Assembly (NCBI GenBank): GCA_025024175.1
Contig: QCXZ01000064.1
Coordinates: 48,195,325 to 48,259,324 of the forward strand
Length of the DNA: 64,000 nt
Source of the DNA: Rhyzopertha dominica
Taxonomy: Eukaryota > Arthropoda > Insecta > Coleoptera > Bostrichidae
Direction: 5' to 3'
Shown here piece after piece: positions 23,592 through 33,879 of this stretch. Below the pieces are notes generated by a model. That model was not told where the DNA came from. It worked only from the letters and a program-made list of their open reading frames with translations, and searched no databases. The first letter of the stretch is position 1. Each line of letters opens with the position of its first letter. The position numbers and the translations under genes are program-made.

Positions 23592-24600
23592 TTGACTCAT
23601 TATTCTCAAAATGAACTCGTTGACATGGTGTTCATCCTGGGAGAGTCTGAAAAAAATCCCTTATTGGCAAATAGAGTTTACGCTGCACGGTTTCCTGATA
23701 GGGAAAGAAAGCCGAGGGAAGAGACATTCAGAAAAGTTTTGAATACGTTTTTGCAGACAGGATCTGTGGTGTATAATAAGCATGATAGGGCAAAGAATTC
23801 TTTAACTGAAGAAAATGAATTTAACGTCATGGCTGCCGTCGTAGAAGACCCGCATATAAGTTGTAGGCAACTAAGCCGAAATTTGGGAATATGCCGCACT
23901 TCAGTACAGCGCATCTTGAAGAAAAATAATTTCCATCCTTACCGGTTACAACTGCATCAAGAGTTGGACGAAGGCGATTTTCAAAGCCGGACTAACTTCT
24001 GTGCCCTAATGTTAGAAAAAATCAATGCCGATGAAGAATTTTTAAGAAATGTGCTTTTTACTCCGATGAAAACCCGCACCATCTACGAATGAAATATAAC
24101 CAACACAGGTGGTCTATAAATGTATGGGCTGGAATTATTGGAAGCTACATAATAGGCCCATACTTTTTTGAAGGTACCTTAAATTCCTTGAGATATAGAG
24201 ATTTTCTAGAGAATGAACTGTTTGGTTTTTCTGGAAAATGTTCCTTTGGCTTACGTGAGGGACATGTATTTTCAACATGACGGAGCTCCTGCCCACAATG
24301 AACTAATAGTGAGAATGTGGCTTAACAACAGATTCCCAGAAAAATGGGTAGGAAGGGCAGGACCATTTCTTTACCCAGCAAGGTCACCTGACCTAACACC
24401 GATTGACTTTTTTGTGGGGCTATATTAAAAATATTGTCTACCAAACTCCACCTACGACGGCGGAAGATATGAAAAATAGAGTAAGGGGAGCGTTCAGGGG
24501 TATTACACCCGAAATCTTAACTAGAGTGGCGGTCTCATTTCGTAGTAGAGTTGAAATGTGTTTGCACCACAACGGTCGCCATTCTGAACATTTGTTGTAA
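23592..24600 (+). pseudogene. mariner-like DDE transposase, frameshifted
   Basis: The frame opens at TTG 23592 giving THYSQNELVDMVFILGES; the family normally starts with Met here, so the ATG has probably become TTG. Residues about 40-120 hold helix-turn-helix sequence (HISCRQLSRNLGICRTSVQR). The first catalytic Asp is in VLFT/DEN at about 24065-24070, reached only after a one-base deletion. WSINVWAGIIG, GPYFFEGTL, then a second frameshift near 24225 leads to MYFQHDGAPAHN (second Asp, about 24280) and PARSPDLTPIDFF (third Asp), with 36 residues between the HDG and SPD Asp. A third frameshift near 24412 leads to WGYIKN and RHSEHLL, the usual end. All three acidic residues are still encoded, so the break is in the frames. 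Exact clade is not certain. Confidence 0.9.
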
Positions 24601-24640
24601 GTTGCAGTGCCATTACATTCTTCGTTATCTTGTTTTCACA

Positions 24641-24895
24641 TACTATTGTTACTTTGTGTTATTCTATTACTTGTTACGTTCCTTGTATTTGCATACTATT
24701 GTTACTTTTGAGTTATTTAGTTGTGTTACGTTCCTTGCATTTTGTTGCTTTGTTGTATTCAGATACTTTTGTTACTTTTGTGTTGTTTTGTTGTGTGTTA
24801 TGGTTCCTGTATTTTTTTTGTTTCGTTTCACCTACTTTTGTTATTTTGTTATGGGTTACGTTTGTTGCTCTTGCTTTTTAACGATGTCTTTGAAC
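24641..24895. repeat. degenerate tandem repeat, about four 53-70 bp units
   Basis: TACT(A/T)TTGTTACTTT recurs at 24641, 24694, 24764 and 24833, each followed by a GTTACGTTCCTTG-like block. It lies between the transposase stop and the right inverted repeat of the mariner-like element. It reads as a T-rich open frame of hydrophobic residues, which I take to be a composition effect. Confidence 0.7.
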
Positions 24896-25454
24896 TTTCA
24901 ATTAAACATAATAGTCATATGTNGTCTATGCTTATTTGTTTTTTCTTTTAATTTTAAATATTATATTAATGTAAATATGACTAAAGCAGTACAAACATCA
25001 TTTTCTCAAAATGATTGAAGATAGACACATACATATGTAGTAGAACTACTGACATCAAGCAGACATTGACAGTTTGAAGATAACAAAAGCGCATTCATTG
25101 TTTTTCCCATAGCCTACTATAAGAATGACTAAAATATAACTAAACCTAAAAATATGCAATTTTCTTAAAAACTATTAGAGATAAATAGATACTTCTTTAT
25201 ATCATATAAGAGGAAATTAATTTGCGCATTGAACTACGGTGAAAGTAAAATAGGGTGCTATTTAAAAAAATCGAGTTGGCTTCTGGAATAAATTTTTGTA
25301 CTACTTACTACTCTTATATTAATCTTTTATTTCTACAAGTGATGTGCATTTTATTAGTAACATCCACGCGATAAAGGTTTCGAAAATATAATAATTTTCC
25401 AAAATGTCAAAATTTTGGAAAAAAATGAAATAACTTTACAACAGTGTATTTTAG

Positions 25455-25625
25455 ACCCCATATATGTTATATTGAGTCCCATTAAAATTAAAAGAGGAAT
25501 CCAAAAATGTAATAATATACAGGGTGTTCCATTAAAAAATATAATAATGTATTGAACCACCCCCGTATATATCGGGGGAAGAGCAAATATATTTTTATTT
25601 TGTAGACTTAATCACTCCCTACCAC
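25455..25625. repeat. extra segment in right inverted repeat with second CAGGGTG terminus
   Basis: Aligning the two arms leaves these bases unpaired. They include TATACAGGGTGTTCCATTAA near 25515, which looks like the terminus of a related mariner-type element or MITE, and a small palindrome CCCCCGTATATATCGGGGG around 25560. It is probably a nested or rearranged fragment. Confidence 0.55.
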
Positions 25626-25702
25626 GCTACACTCTCAGAATTTTAAAATATGTAATAACAATTGCGTAATATTCCACCCACGCACTAATGAGCCACCCTG
25701 TA

Positions 25703-26561
25703 TAGGGGTATCTTATACGACATAGAATTCGTTCAAAGTACACATGCATGTTTCTCAACTCATTCCATACGTGCTCTTCGATTTCTTTTGCTTGCAGAAG
25801 TCCTCGATCTTGGCGGAGGAGAGAACAAATAGCATTTTACGCGCCCGACCCTTTTTCAGCTTCCGGCTGGCCATAAAATCAATTTTTTTGTAGCAAAAAC
25901 CTTTATCTGACCGTTCGTAGGAGGCATTCTATTAGGATTGAAAGATCGGGGCCTACCCCCAAGAGTGGCGATGGGACTAGAACAACATCACACCATTGAA
26001 ACGTAAAAGCCTGCTCACAAATGGGCAGAAATATTTTATATTACAGTTCAACAATGAAGTTGACGTAATAAATAAACTTGACAATTAGGATATATCCGCG
26101 CTAGGCCAAATATAATATTAGAACAATTTTGACAATGACACCCAAACTCTAATTACTTATACAACAATACTTAAGTACTGAACCTATAAATATATATTAG
26201 GTTAGACACAAGCTTATTAGGTTAGATATAATATTTGAAGATTTACTCAAAATGGCTTATTTGAGACGTATATATGTGGTCTCTTGCATTACTGCGTTAT
26301 CTATAGCTGCTTATTTTGATACGTTATTGTAAAGTAGATGTACATTGTGCTAATGATACTTACATAATGGTATACTGTTTGCAATTTGTGATTTTATATT
26401 CTGCTTTTCTTCACCAAATAGCACACCTTAAGGATTTGTTTATGCATCGGCAAGGTCTGGACGTTGAATTGAAAGACACATATTTCACGTTTCCATGACT
26501 GCAGCAGGGTGTAGCTTTATTGTTGCACACTTTTTATTAGCATACTATAGTCTTAATAGGT
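25703..26561. other. no recognisable gene
   Basis: Short frames only. The stretch at 25730-25960 has more balanced composition and could be an old coding relic on the minus strand, but I cannot assign it. Confidence 0.35.
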
Positions 26562-27471
26562 TAAGAGGGGCGTTTACCTAGAGCGAATCGGATAATTTTA
26601 AGCACCTACCGTTTTACATTTTACCGAGTTATTCGAAACTTTTTCGAAGTGAAATTTCGACATGACAATGACAAAAGATGTAGCTACAACGTAGAGTTCG
26701 AGTTTTTTCTGAATTTGGTACGGTAATGTAAATATTTGTTGTTATATTTTGCTTAAAAAAGCGTATCTTTGGCGAGCTATTTCTCGAAAACTAAGGCACA
26801 TAAACTAAAAATTAGAACTCCACGTTGTAGCTACATATTTCTTTGTATACTACCAAAAACATGAGAACGATAAAAAACATTAAAAAAATCTAAAACCGCA
26901 AACCATTTCGCACGAGTCCGTCACGAGAGCGGAATGCGAATGCCCATCCCCACCAGGTCCGTCGTGTGGTATCCAGTGAACAGTGAGGCTAAGATACAAT
27001 CCTGTCGGGAATGATTGAGCGGTATACGATCTATTCCGATATGACTGAATCGTATGTCTAATTACACGTGACAAGTTTAATCTTAAAAGCTCTTTCACAT
27101 TAATTAACTGTCTGCCGAAGCAATGGGGAGGCGGAAGAAAAATTATTATAAAAATTCCTCCAGAAATCATAGTAGACATGCAATTAGAATGGAATGTTAT
27201 ACAGTTCATATTTACAGAAATAAACGGGTTATTCCATATTTTGAATAACTTGGTATAATATCATAGTAAGTTACTAATATCATGCTTACTTTTTTATGCA
27301 CACCCTACAGTCAGCAATTTTCCGAATATTAGTTTAGCCCGTCTGTTGATCGTACGATCTTTGCGTGATTTCAACCTATCGGCTACCCTCTTACGTCCCA
27401 TGTCCCGCTGGTAATATGGGTTGCATAGTTTACATTTCTGCCCGATCGCTCCAAGTAAATGCCCCTCTTAA
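26562..27471 (+). mobile_element. TTAA-site MITE family C, copy 1
   Basis: The 902-bp core is bounded by TTAA on both sides (26562-26565 and 27468-27471). Its terminal inverted repeats are GAGGGGCGTTTACC on the left and the inverse of GAGGGGCATTTACTTGGAGC on the right. TTAA duplication is typical of piggyBac-type transposition. There is no convincing coding frame; a minus-strand frame of 109 codons at 26880-27209 is not conserved as an intact frame in copy 2. An internal hairpin pairs TGTAGCTACAACGTAGAGTT (about 26677) with AACTCCACGTTGTAGCTACA (about 26815). The inverted second copy is at 49344-50268. Confidence 0.92.
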
Positions 27472-27831
27472 CAGTACATTTAGATTCTTATTCTTAGCTT
27501 TAAACGCTTCTTAAAAAAACTTTTTCTCTATGCCCTGTTATAGGCAGCTTTAATTATGCTTACTACAGCAGCGGGCGAAACATCAGCAAAGGAGGAATCC
27601 TTAGGACCACGGTAGGAATTACCCTTGAGCAGCTAAGAAGTGCTAACACATTTTTATAACATAGTGAGAGTCTATCGTGCAAAACAGTGGCGATTTAGGG
27701 CACATATTTATATTTATTTGTGTAATGTTTTATTACCGTATTTTATTATCGTAAATAATAATTATTATTTCTACTAGAGGGACTTAAAATATTATGTTAA
27801 CTACCTACGCCTATGGCATTCCTACACAAAT
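27472..27831. other. no gene; hairpin-CGAAAC motif
   Basis: At 27556-27590 a TTATGCTTACTACAGCAGCG hairpin-like sequence precedes GGCGAAACATCAGC, resembling the motif at 22519-22552. Otherwise AT-rich without identity. Confidence 0.35.
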
Positions 27832-28185
27832 ATGCAATTGTTTCACGGAAAGCGAAAATATTTACATGTATATAGAACACTGCGGCCAACGGTGATATAT
27901 GGATGCGAAACCTGGGTATTGAATGAGATGGATTCTTATAAAATAGGGTATTGGGACGGAAAGTATTGGAAGGGAGAAATGAGGAGAAAATGTGAAATAG
28001 GAGGAAATAACCTTGTACTACAGGATCTGTATGGAAAGAAGTCAATATAACGCAGTTTGTAAAAGCGCAACGAATACGGTGGTTAAGTCATGTGGAAAAA
28101 AGGGCGAAATGTTTTGTTTGGGAACATTGGCAAGGAGAAAACAAGGTCGACCAAGGACACGATGGTTAAATGCAGTGTTGTAGAG
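27832..28185 (+). pseudogene. RTE/R1-type LINE ORF2 C-terminal fragment
   Basis: The frame from 27832 reads VYRTLRPTVIYGCETWVLNE, the conserved block after the RT of many insect LINE ORF2 proteins (RPVVTYGCETW). Then, in another frame, FVKAQRIRWLSHVEKRAK and finally KQGRPRTRWLNAV, the usual RxRWLGHV and GRPxxRW blocks. At least two frameshifts and a missing RT upstream make this a short relic. The clade is inferred from these blocks only. Confidence 0.75.
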
Positions 28186-28247
28186 TTGTCAAACTTTACA
28201 ACGCGTTTTCGCAATTTGGATAATTTAAAAAGCAAAGTGTTTTTAAA

Positions 28248-28620
28248 ATGGGTGACCCGTCGTTAGATGCAGACGTGTGGAGAGTTGAGCGTTCCACAGT
28301 AATTCCCGACAAATCAAAGGAGCAGTGTGAAAATACATACAAGGTTTTCAAGGAGTGGTGTGAGACGAATGACCAACATATTAGCGAGAGTGGGGTGCTT
28401 TGTCCAAAAGCAAGAAAACTAGAAAATGCGCAGAGTATACAATATTAAAAAGTACAATTCTTGTACACGATTCGTTCACTACTTCCAAATTTTCAGCATC
28501 AATTGGCCACTTAAACTGGAAGAATGTTGCCTATAAACCAACAAGTACTAGTGAATTCATAAGAAGGGCATGTCCCGACTCTTAATTGAGGCACCAGATG
28601 AAAAATATTTATGGCAGTTA
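28248..28620 (+). pseudogene. Crypton-type tyrosine recombinase N-terminal fragment
   Basis: ATG 28248 opens STVIPDKSKEQCENTYKVFK then EWCETN, followed after a frameshift by SKSKKTRKCAEYTILKSTI and NVAYKPTSTSEFI, and in a third frame by SRLLIEAPDEKYLWQL. This order (KSKxxYExxYxxF-W, LSKK-Y-SMLKSTL, Y-PKKSK-F, F-EAPDEKYL) matches the SAM-like N-terminal domain of tyrosine-recombinase proteins of Crypton-like elements in insects. The catalytic domain (R, K, H, Y residues) is absent; the match ends at TAA 28619. It lies directly after the LINE fragment. A host gene derived from such an element cannot be excluded, but the frameshifts argue against it. Confidence 0.6.
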
Positions 28621-30439
28621 ATTTAATTCTTTTTTTCACGATAATAACAGCACATCATCATTGAACATTTCTGTATCATGTGCTGAACCATTACCTGCTG
28701 CTGCGGTCTCTACTTCATTGGCCTTGATGGCTAATTTTACTGTAAACAAATAAATATATATAAAAACCGTCCTCGAAAGGACCTATACTATCGAAAGGGA
28801 AAACACTCTGCGCCCCTTGGCGTACTTAGTGTACTGTTTTATTAAAAATCAAGCTATCCGTGATTTAATTTTCCAAAAGCCTAAAATTTGCGAAGTAAGC
28901 ATTCCAAGCATTTACCATTTGAGAAGTACTAATAGAACTTTTTCATTCCCAAGCGAATGACGAAGATAGTGTATCACAATCTTTTCCTACTTACTTTTCC
29001 ATATATTTGCTATTCTTGAACATCTTGCACATCTTAGCATCAAATAATGTCAACAAAGAATTATGAAAAAAAACAATAATATACTCGTATAGGTACAGTG
29101 TTTTGTTTAAAACAAGAAAGTTGAATGCGGTCCGTTATGTACACACACAGATACTTTATAAGTCCAAAATTAATCGGATAAAAGTAATTGTAGTTGAGTA
29201 ATAAGCAATACAACACCTCAGATATTGTTTGTATTTATCACATAATTGTATAGCAGCAAAATCTTACTGCATAACTCCATGTATTTCAATCGTACATTTT
29301 TTCCGCAATATATTCTTGCCGAGGTGAAGTTCAGTTCAACGGACCATTAATGGAAAGGACATCACTTTAGATAAGGTAGAAGTTGTGAATTGTGAGAGCA
29401 ACATGAATATGCAGACTTGTTCGGAATACTGAACGTTAAATTAAAAGCAATGTCGCAGTGTTTTTCACCAACAGTTATTTCAGTCAGAGGGCAACGGCTG
29501 AATAATCTATTCCGTTTCGAAGATAACGTCGACGCGTATTGGGAAATCGTATTTACATCAGTATCCAAAACACAGGTTTGCTTTCGGAATCATTGCCGCT
29601 AGCAGTTGGATGTTATGATGCTATACCAAACATTTTACAGGCGCTACACCTCGGTGTTTTCAATGCAAGTTAAAAATCAAACGTAAACAGCATCGCATCA
29701 GTTATAAAGCACAGGTTCTGTGCCTATCGGTATAACAATTCTCACACGGTAACACTAAAAAATAGATCTGTATACTACAACATGATAAAACAGAACACAA
29801 ATGATTAACAAACCTGGTATGGTTTTACTGCATCAAACGGAAGCAAAAGGTTAATGTTATAAGCGCTTATCACAAGGCTAAAATTATTTCAGCCGCGTTT
29901 TCACCGCCTTTAGGTACTGATGCTGAGGGAACCTAGATAAATTGCTTAAGAAGTTTTCATCTGCTTCACTTCTCGCAAACTCACTGGTAAGTGCATACAC
30001 CATTAGACAGCCTTGTCTCACTTTCACAGCGATTCCGAGAAATTTTACGATTCGTGGAAAAACAATAATACCGTGTTTACCAATTCATGTGATACAAGAC
30101 ATTTGTTAAGATATTTTAGGAATGTTTTTGAGTAATGTCCCGACCATCTTTTTTATCATTCTGTGAAGAACGGCTTAATGTAGAGGAACAAAACACTGAA
30201 ATGTTAAATTAAGGTAAAACAAATAGCCTGCTTGCTATAGTAAATATCGCTCATATAGTTACGTAGACACCTTCATTACAAATTATTATAGGAAAACAAA
30301 GGGTAGTAATTGAGTAGTACAATATATTTTTATTATAGTAATACAACATTAAAGTTCATAAATATCGACATTTATATAAGATATATAACAAACTAGAATA
30401 ATTTGAAATGTTTAAATTTAGCTGACTGATATTACACCG
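28621..30439. other. no recognisable gene
   Basis: AT-rich DNA with short frames only; none of the translations I examined resembled a known domain. Confidence 0.45.
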
Positions 30440-30660
30440 CTTGATTAGTCGCAATGGAGAATTGGGCTGTCGTTAATTTCATAAAATTACTGTCACCTGC
30501 AAATTTTGACAATATTGTGCATCAATAATATCATTAATAAATAGTAGAAATAATGGCGGTCTCACGTTTGACTCCTGTGGAACACCAGGATGAACAATAT
30601 ATTCTTCTGAGATAAATTTGCGATACTTAACTACCTGGGCTTAGTGTAAATATTATGATA
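30440..30660 (-). pseudogene. Jockey-type LINE RT fragment
   Basis: On the minus strand: VVKYRKFISEEYIVHPGVPQ, then ESNVRPPLFLLFINDII. This is the GVPQGSxLGPLLFLLFINDI box of Jockey-group RTs with G to E and other changes. A few degraded residues follow in the direction of YADD. Only this one box is clear, so the clade is approximate. Confidence 0.6.
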
Positions 30661-31049
30661 ACAAAGAAATAGGCATTGGTGAAGGTCTGTACTAATATAA
30701 TTTTTGCGTTAAGAAATTATGACTGGTTTGATTATTTATTATAAGTAAAATTCAAATTGTATATGTACATACATTTCAGATACTTAATAACTAAAGTAGA
30801 GAATATTTATCTGCTATATTAAGAAAAGACAATAAATAAAGCAACTTGCATGACGAGAATATTGTCAGGCTTTAAGTAATAGTTATCATTATGAAACGTA
30901 CTATACAGTACATTTCATATATTTTAACTTTTTATTTGCTGCTTTTAATTCGGTTTTAGTACAGTTGTTCTGTAAGAAATCATTTATTACTTAGCGTGTT
31001 TGGAATAATAAATGCTTCTCTAGATTTTGTTAAGAAGCAAAAAAGTGAT
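30661..31049. other. no recognisable feature
   Basis: AT-rich spacer up to the hairpin at 31050. Confidence 0.45.
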
Positions 31050-31208
31050 GATAATATTTTGTCGGATAGATCGCTGTCTCTTGAAAACACTGACAAATTT
31101 TGAGGTTCTTCGTCTTTGACATAGATTACAGGTGTAATCGAAACGTCAGACTATTAACTTTTTGTCAGTGTTTTCAAGAGACAGCGATCTATCCGACAAA
31201 ATATTATC
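31050..31208. repeat. perfect inverted repeat, 48-bp arms, 63-bp loop
   Basis: Bases 31050-31097 and 31161-31208 are exact reverse complements over 48 bp (each arm contains the block TCGGATAGATCGCTGTCTC or its inverse). The loop contains a small hairpin GATTAC-AGGT-GTAATC followed by GAAACGTC. Perfect pairing in a region of otherwise decayed DNA points to a recent origin. Confidence 0.95.
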
Positions 31209-33497
31209 TTATATTATGGACGCTGAAAGCATTCATCCTCGTAAGCAAAAAAGTTATTTGGTAATCGAAACCATCTATCCAGATTAATCTGCTCAACATA
31301 GATTTACTTGTCTTGAAATAAATGAAAAACTGATGTAGCCGTATTTTACTATACTTGTATTTCAGTGGTTTTAATTATGTTTTAAAACTGTTCGTGTAAC
31401 GTTATATACAATAAATATTACTATGGATTAACTAAAACGTTTTTATTTTCTGCTGCTGTCACTATAGTGACTCTGGTCAGCTGATATAAATAAGTTCCTT
31501 TCAGTAACGAAAAACCCAAGGCCTTTCCTTATAGTACCTATACTTGTACCCTACAGGAGAAGTATTGTGAATGCATTTAAAATAGAAAAACTACAACAAC
31601 TTACCTATTTAGGTATGTATGTTCTTGTCTCCTACTCATATGTTTGGGAAATACCTCAACAATCATTGTTTAATCGCCGCAAGTGAACATAATTGGACAC
31701 CACTTTGTATACCGTGATGTACTGCACGCGCCAGATGTATTTATTAATACCAGCACAGATTGAGCTGTTAATTTACAATTCACAAATCAAGCACTAATTA
31801 TATGATTCATGAAACCCTGTCAATAATGGCACCGCGCAAAGCTTCAAAGATTGTAATTGGACCAATTCTATTTGCTCTCCTCACAAAGTACCTATTAATG
31901 TACAACACAACAGAAATTTAGCACTGGGAATTAATTGCAGACAAATAAGATAAAGCAAGAACAACAACCATTTAGTCGTTAGCCGTTTGCTGTGTACAGT
32001 ATAGCACAAATTATCGTAACAACAACACAAATTAGCAATAACTGATTACTGACATAGGAGAGTACCAGTTATTAGGAACGTGCTTTGCCCAACATTGTGT
32101 AGCGTAATGTGCAATCAACCCTTACTCAATTGTTTGCAATCCACTATACGCAATAGCACAAATTAATTAGATATCGACACAAATTAGCACTAATCGAACA
32201 CTATCACTGTTATAAAAAGAAACCATATTATGAGCATGACCTGCACATCGCGAAATTACAATTCCCTTTATGTAATTCGCCAATAATTGAGAGTAGCGGC
32301 ACAATTAATTGTTATAAACATAAAATAGCACAAATTTACACGAATGATCTACGTATTCAGAACCGGAAATTTGCGAGTGGCTTAATCCATATTCACGTAA
32401 GTTTAAGTAGTTTTCATAAGAAGCGCGCTTTAGTGGCACTGAACCTTCAAAATGTACTAATCTTCAACATCATTACGAAAATGGTGACTTAAGGTTTCAA
32501 CAACCATTTTAATTTCCTTTTTTTGCAAAACTTAGAGCTCTTTTGTAAATGGGTCGTTCACATCACGGCGCACGTTCCAGTATGTACTAAATTTTTGATA
32601 AAATCACACTTTCCTTCAAAAAACATTTACTGTCAGGCCTACAAAAATTGAATTGAGTGTAAAATTGTAACAATTTTTTGTAACGTGCACAGTGGAGACA
32701 TCTAGTATGTAGTTGTGTATTCATAATAGAAAACAAATAGATAGATTCGAGAAATAAACAGCTTGAAGTTTTATCGGGCAGGGAAATAACATGCTATAAA
32801 TCCGTTGGAGTGTAACCTGTCGCAGTTCAGAGAGATTGCTCTTTTTTTTAATTGATTTTGCCCGTCCAAGATCATCGTGATTTGTTGTTATGAACTGTAA
32901 TTAACTTGTTGTGAACTTTTGTATAGCTTCCGATGCCCAGGCAACTACTGACCATAAGTATATCAAGAAACGTTAACGGCGTGGAAGACCTTCTGACGCA
33001 AGTGGAAACTTCAGTTGCACGAAGTCTTGTTTGAGAGACGGTATTTGCTGAAAGATTTGCAGATCGGATGCCCAAGACTTGTATTTTTTAAGTAAATAAA
33101 GTATAGTGATGCTCTCTGATTTTGAGTCAATTTGCTGCAAAAATGTGCAGAATTAGCTAATTCTTTCGTATATCTTGTTGCACTGAGATGACTATTACTA
33201 ATAATCAAGAAAGTACCCATGTGATCATATATGGTTTTTCCTTCTCTGAAGAATCAGACATTAACACTACTGTATCTTGAAATCAAGTTAATGTGACTAA
33301 ACACAGTGCTGCTGAACACAGGATATTCTTCTGAATCTTTAACGCCCAACTTTTTCAATAAATAAATTATAATTTGCTATACAAACAGAGAATGTTAAAA
33401 GCACACATTTATAAAGAAGACATTTTCTTTCAAAAATAAACATTACGCTTTTGAATAAAATGGTATCAGTGCTAATAGCTGCTTGCAACATCTAGAC
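31209..33497. other. no gene; cluster of GCACAAATTA words 31780-32342
   Basis: The words CACAAATTA/GCACAAATT recur at about 32004, 32027, 32155, 32179 and 32331, with relaxed forms at 31790 and 32298. No coding frame is recognised. Short frames near 32872-33220 lack family features. Confidence 0.4.
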
Positions 33498-33530
33498 CAG
33501 AGGTTCTTAACCTTTTTGGCTGATGACCCA
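33498..33530 (-). mobile_element. hAT terminus (3' end of the transposase pseudogene's element)
   Basis: CAGAGGTTCTTAACCTTTTT at 33498, followed by GGCTGATGACCC, is a classical hAT terminal sequence seen in many animal elements. It lies downstream of the minus-strand hAT transposase. I could not find the opposite terminus or a matching 8-bp duplication of ATCTAGAC (33490-33497). Confidence 0.65.
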
Positions 33531-33879
33531 AAGTATATTATATATTTAAAAACCGCGACCCTGATTTTTTATTTGTCTTTCAGTGATAATAAGATAATAG
33601 AATTAACTAAAAACCTGTGGTTAGCTAACATTGATATTATTTTAAAATATTAAAAAACATTATCAATTTTCTCTTTATTCAAATGAAACTTAAACATTCG
33701 GCATTCATAGCAGAAAAACATTTTTAATTTTTTATCAACACAGTAAAACAAAAAATATATAACCTGACCTAGGGTATCACTAATTTTAACTAGTAGTTAC
33801 CCCAATACTGTATTTTTGAGTAAAGAAGATATATGCGTGGAGTTAAGTTTATGGCCAGTGCACACGGCATGTCATGCTG

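Larger units (their letters stand above)
23068..25700 (+). mobile_element. IS630/Tc1/mariner-like transposon with long inverted repeats
   Basis: The left end CAGGGTGGTCCATTAGTGCG is the inverse of the right end, which finishes CACTAATGAGCCACCCTG, and both are flanked by TA (23066-23067 and 25701-25702), the target of this superfamily. The inverted similarity continues inward for about 450 bp on each side (to about 23530 and 25105); blocks such as GTTACTAATAAAATGCACAT at 23255 and its inverse at 25345 are nearly identical. One transposase frame lies between the repeats on the plus strand. The right arm carries an extra stretch of about 170 bp. Confidence 0.9.

Noticed and set aside
24551..25018. 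155-codon hydrophobic open frame resembling a membrane protein
   Set aside because: It is produced by a T-rich degenerate tandem repeat inside the mariner-like element; the Phe/Leu/Cys-rich peptide follows from composition.
26880..27209. 109-codon frame inside TTAA MITE copy 1
   Set aside because: The corresponding frame in copy 2 is not kept intact, and the element has the size and structure of a non-autonomous MITE.
31098..31160. Functional hammerhead ribozyme in the hairpin loop
   Set aside because: GAAACGTC and a stem-II-like hairpin are present, but the CUGAUGA core is not (TTGACATA instead) and stem III is missing; kept only as a motif resemblance.
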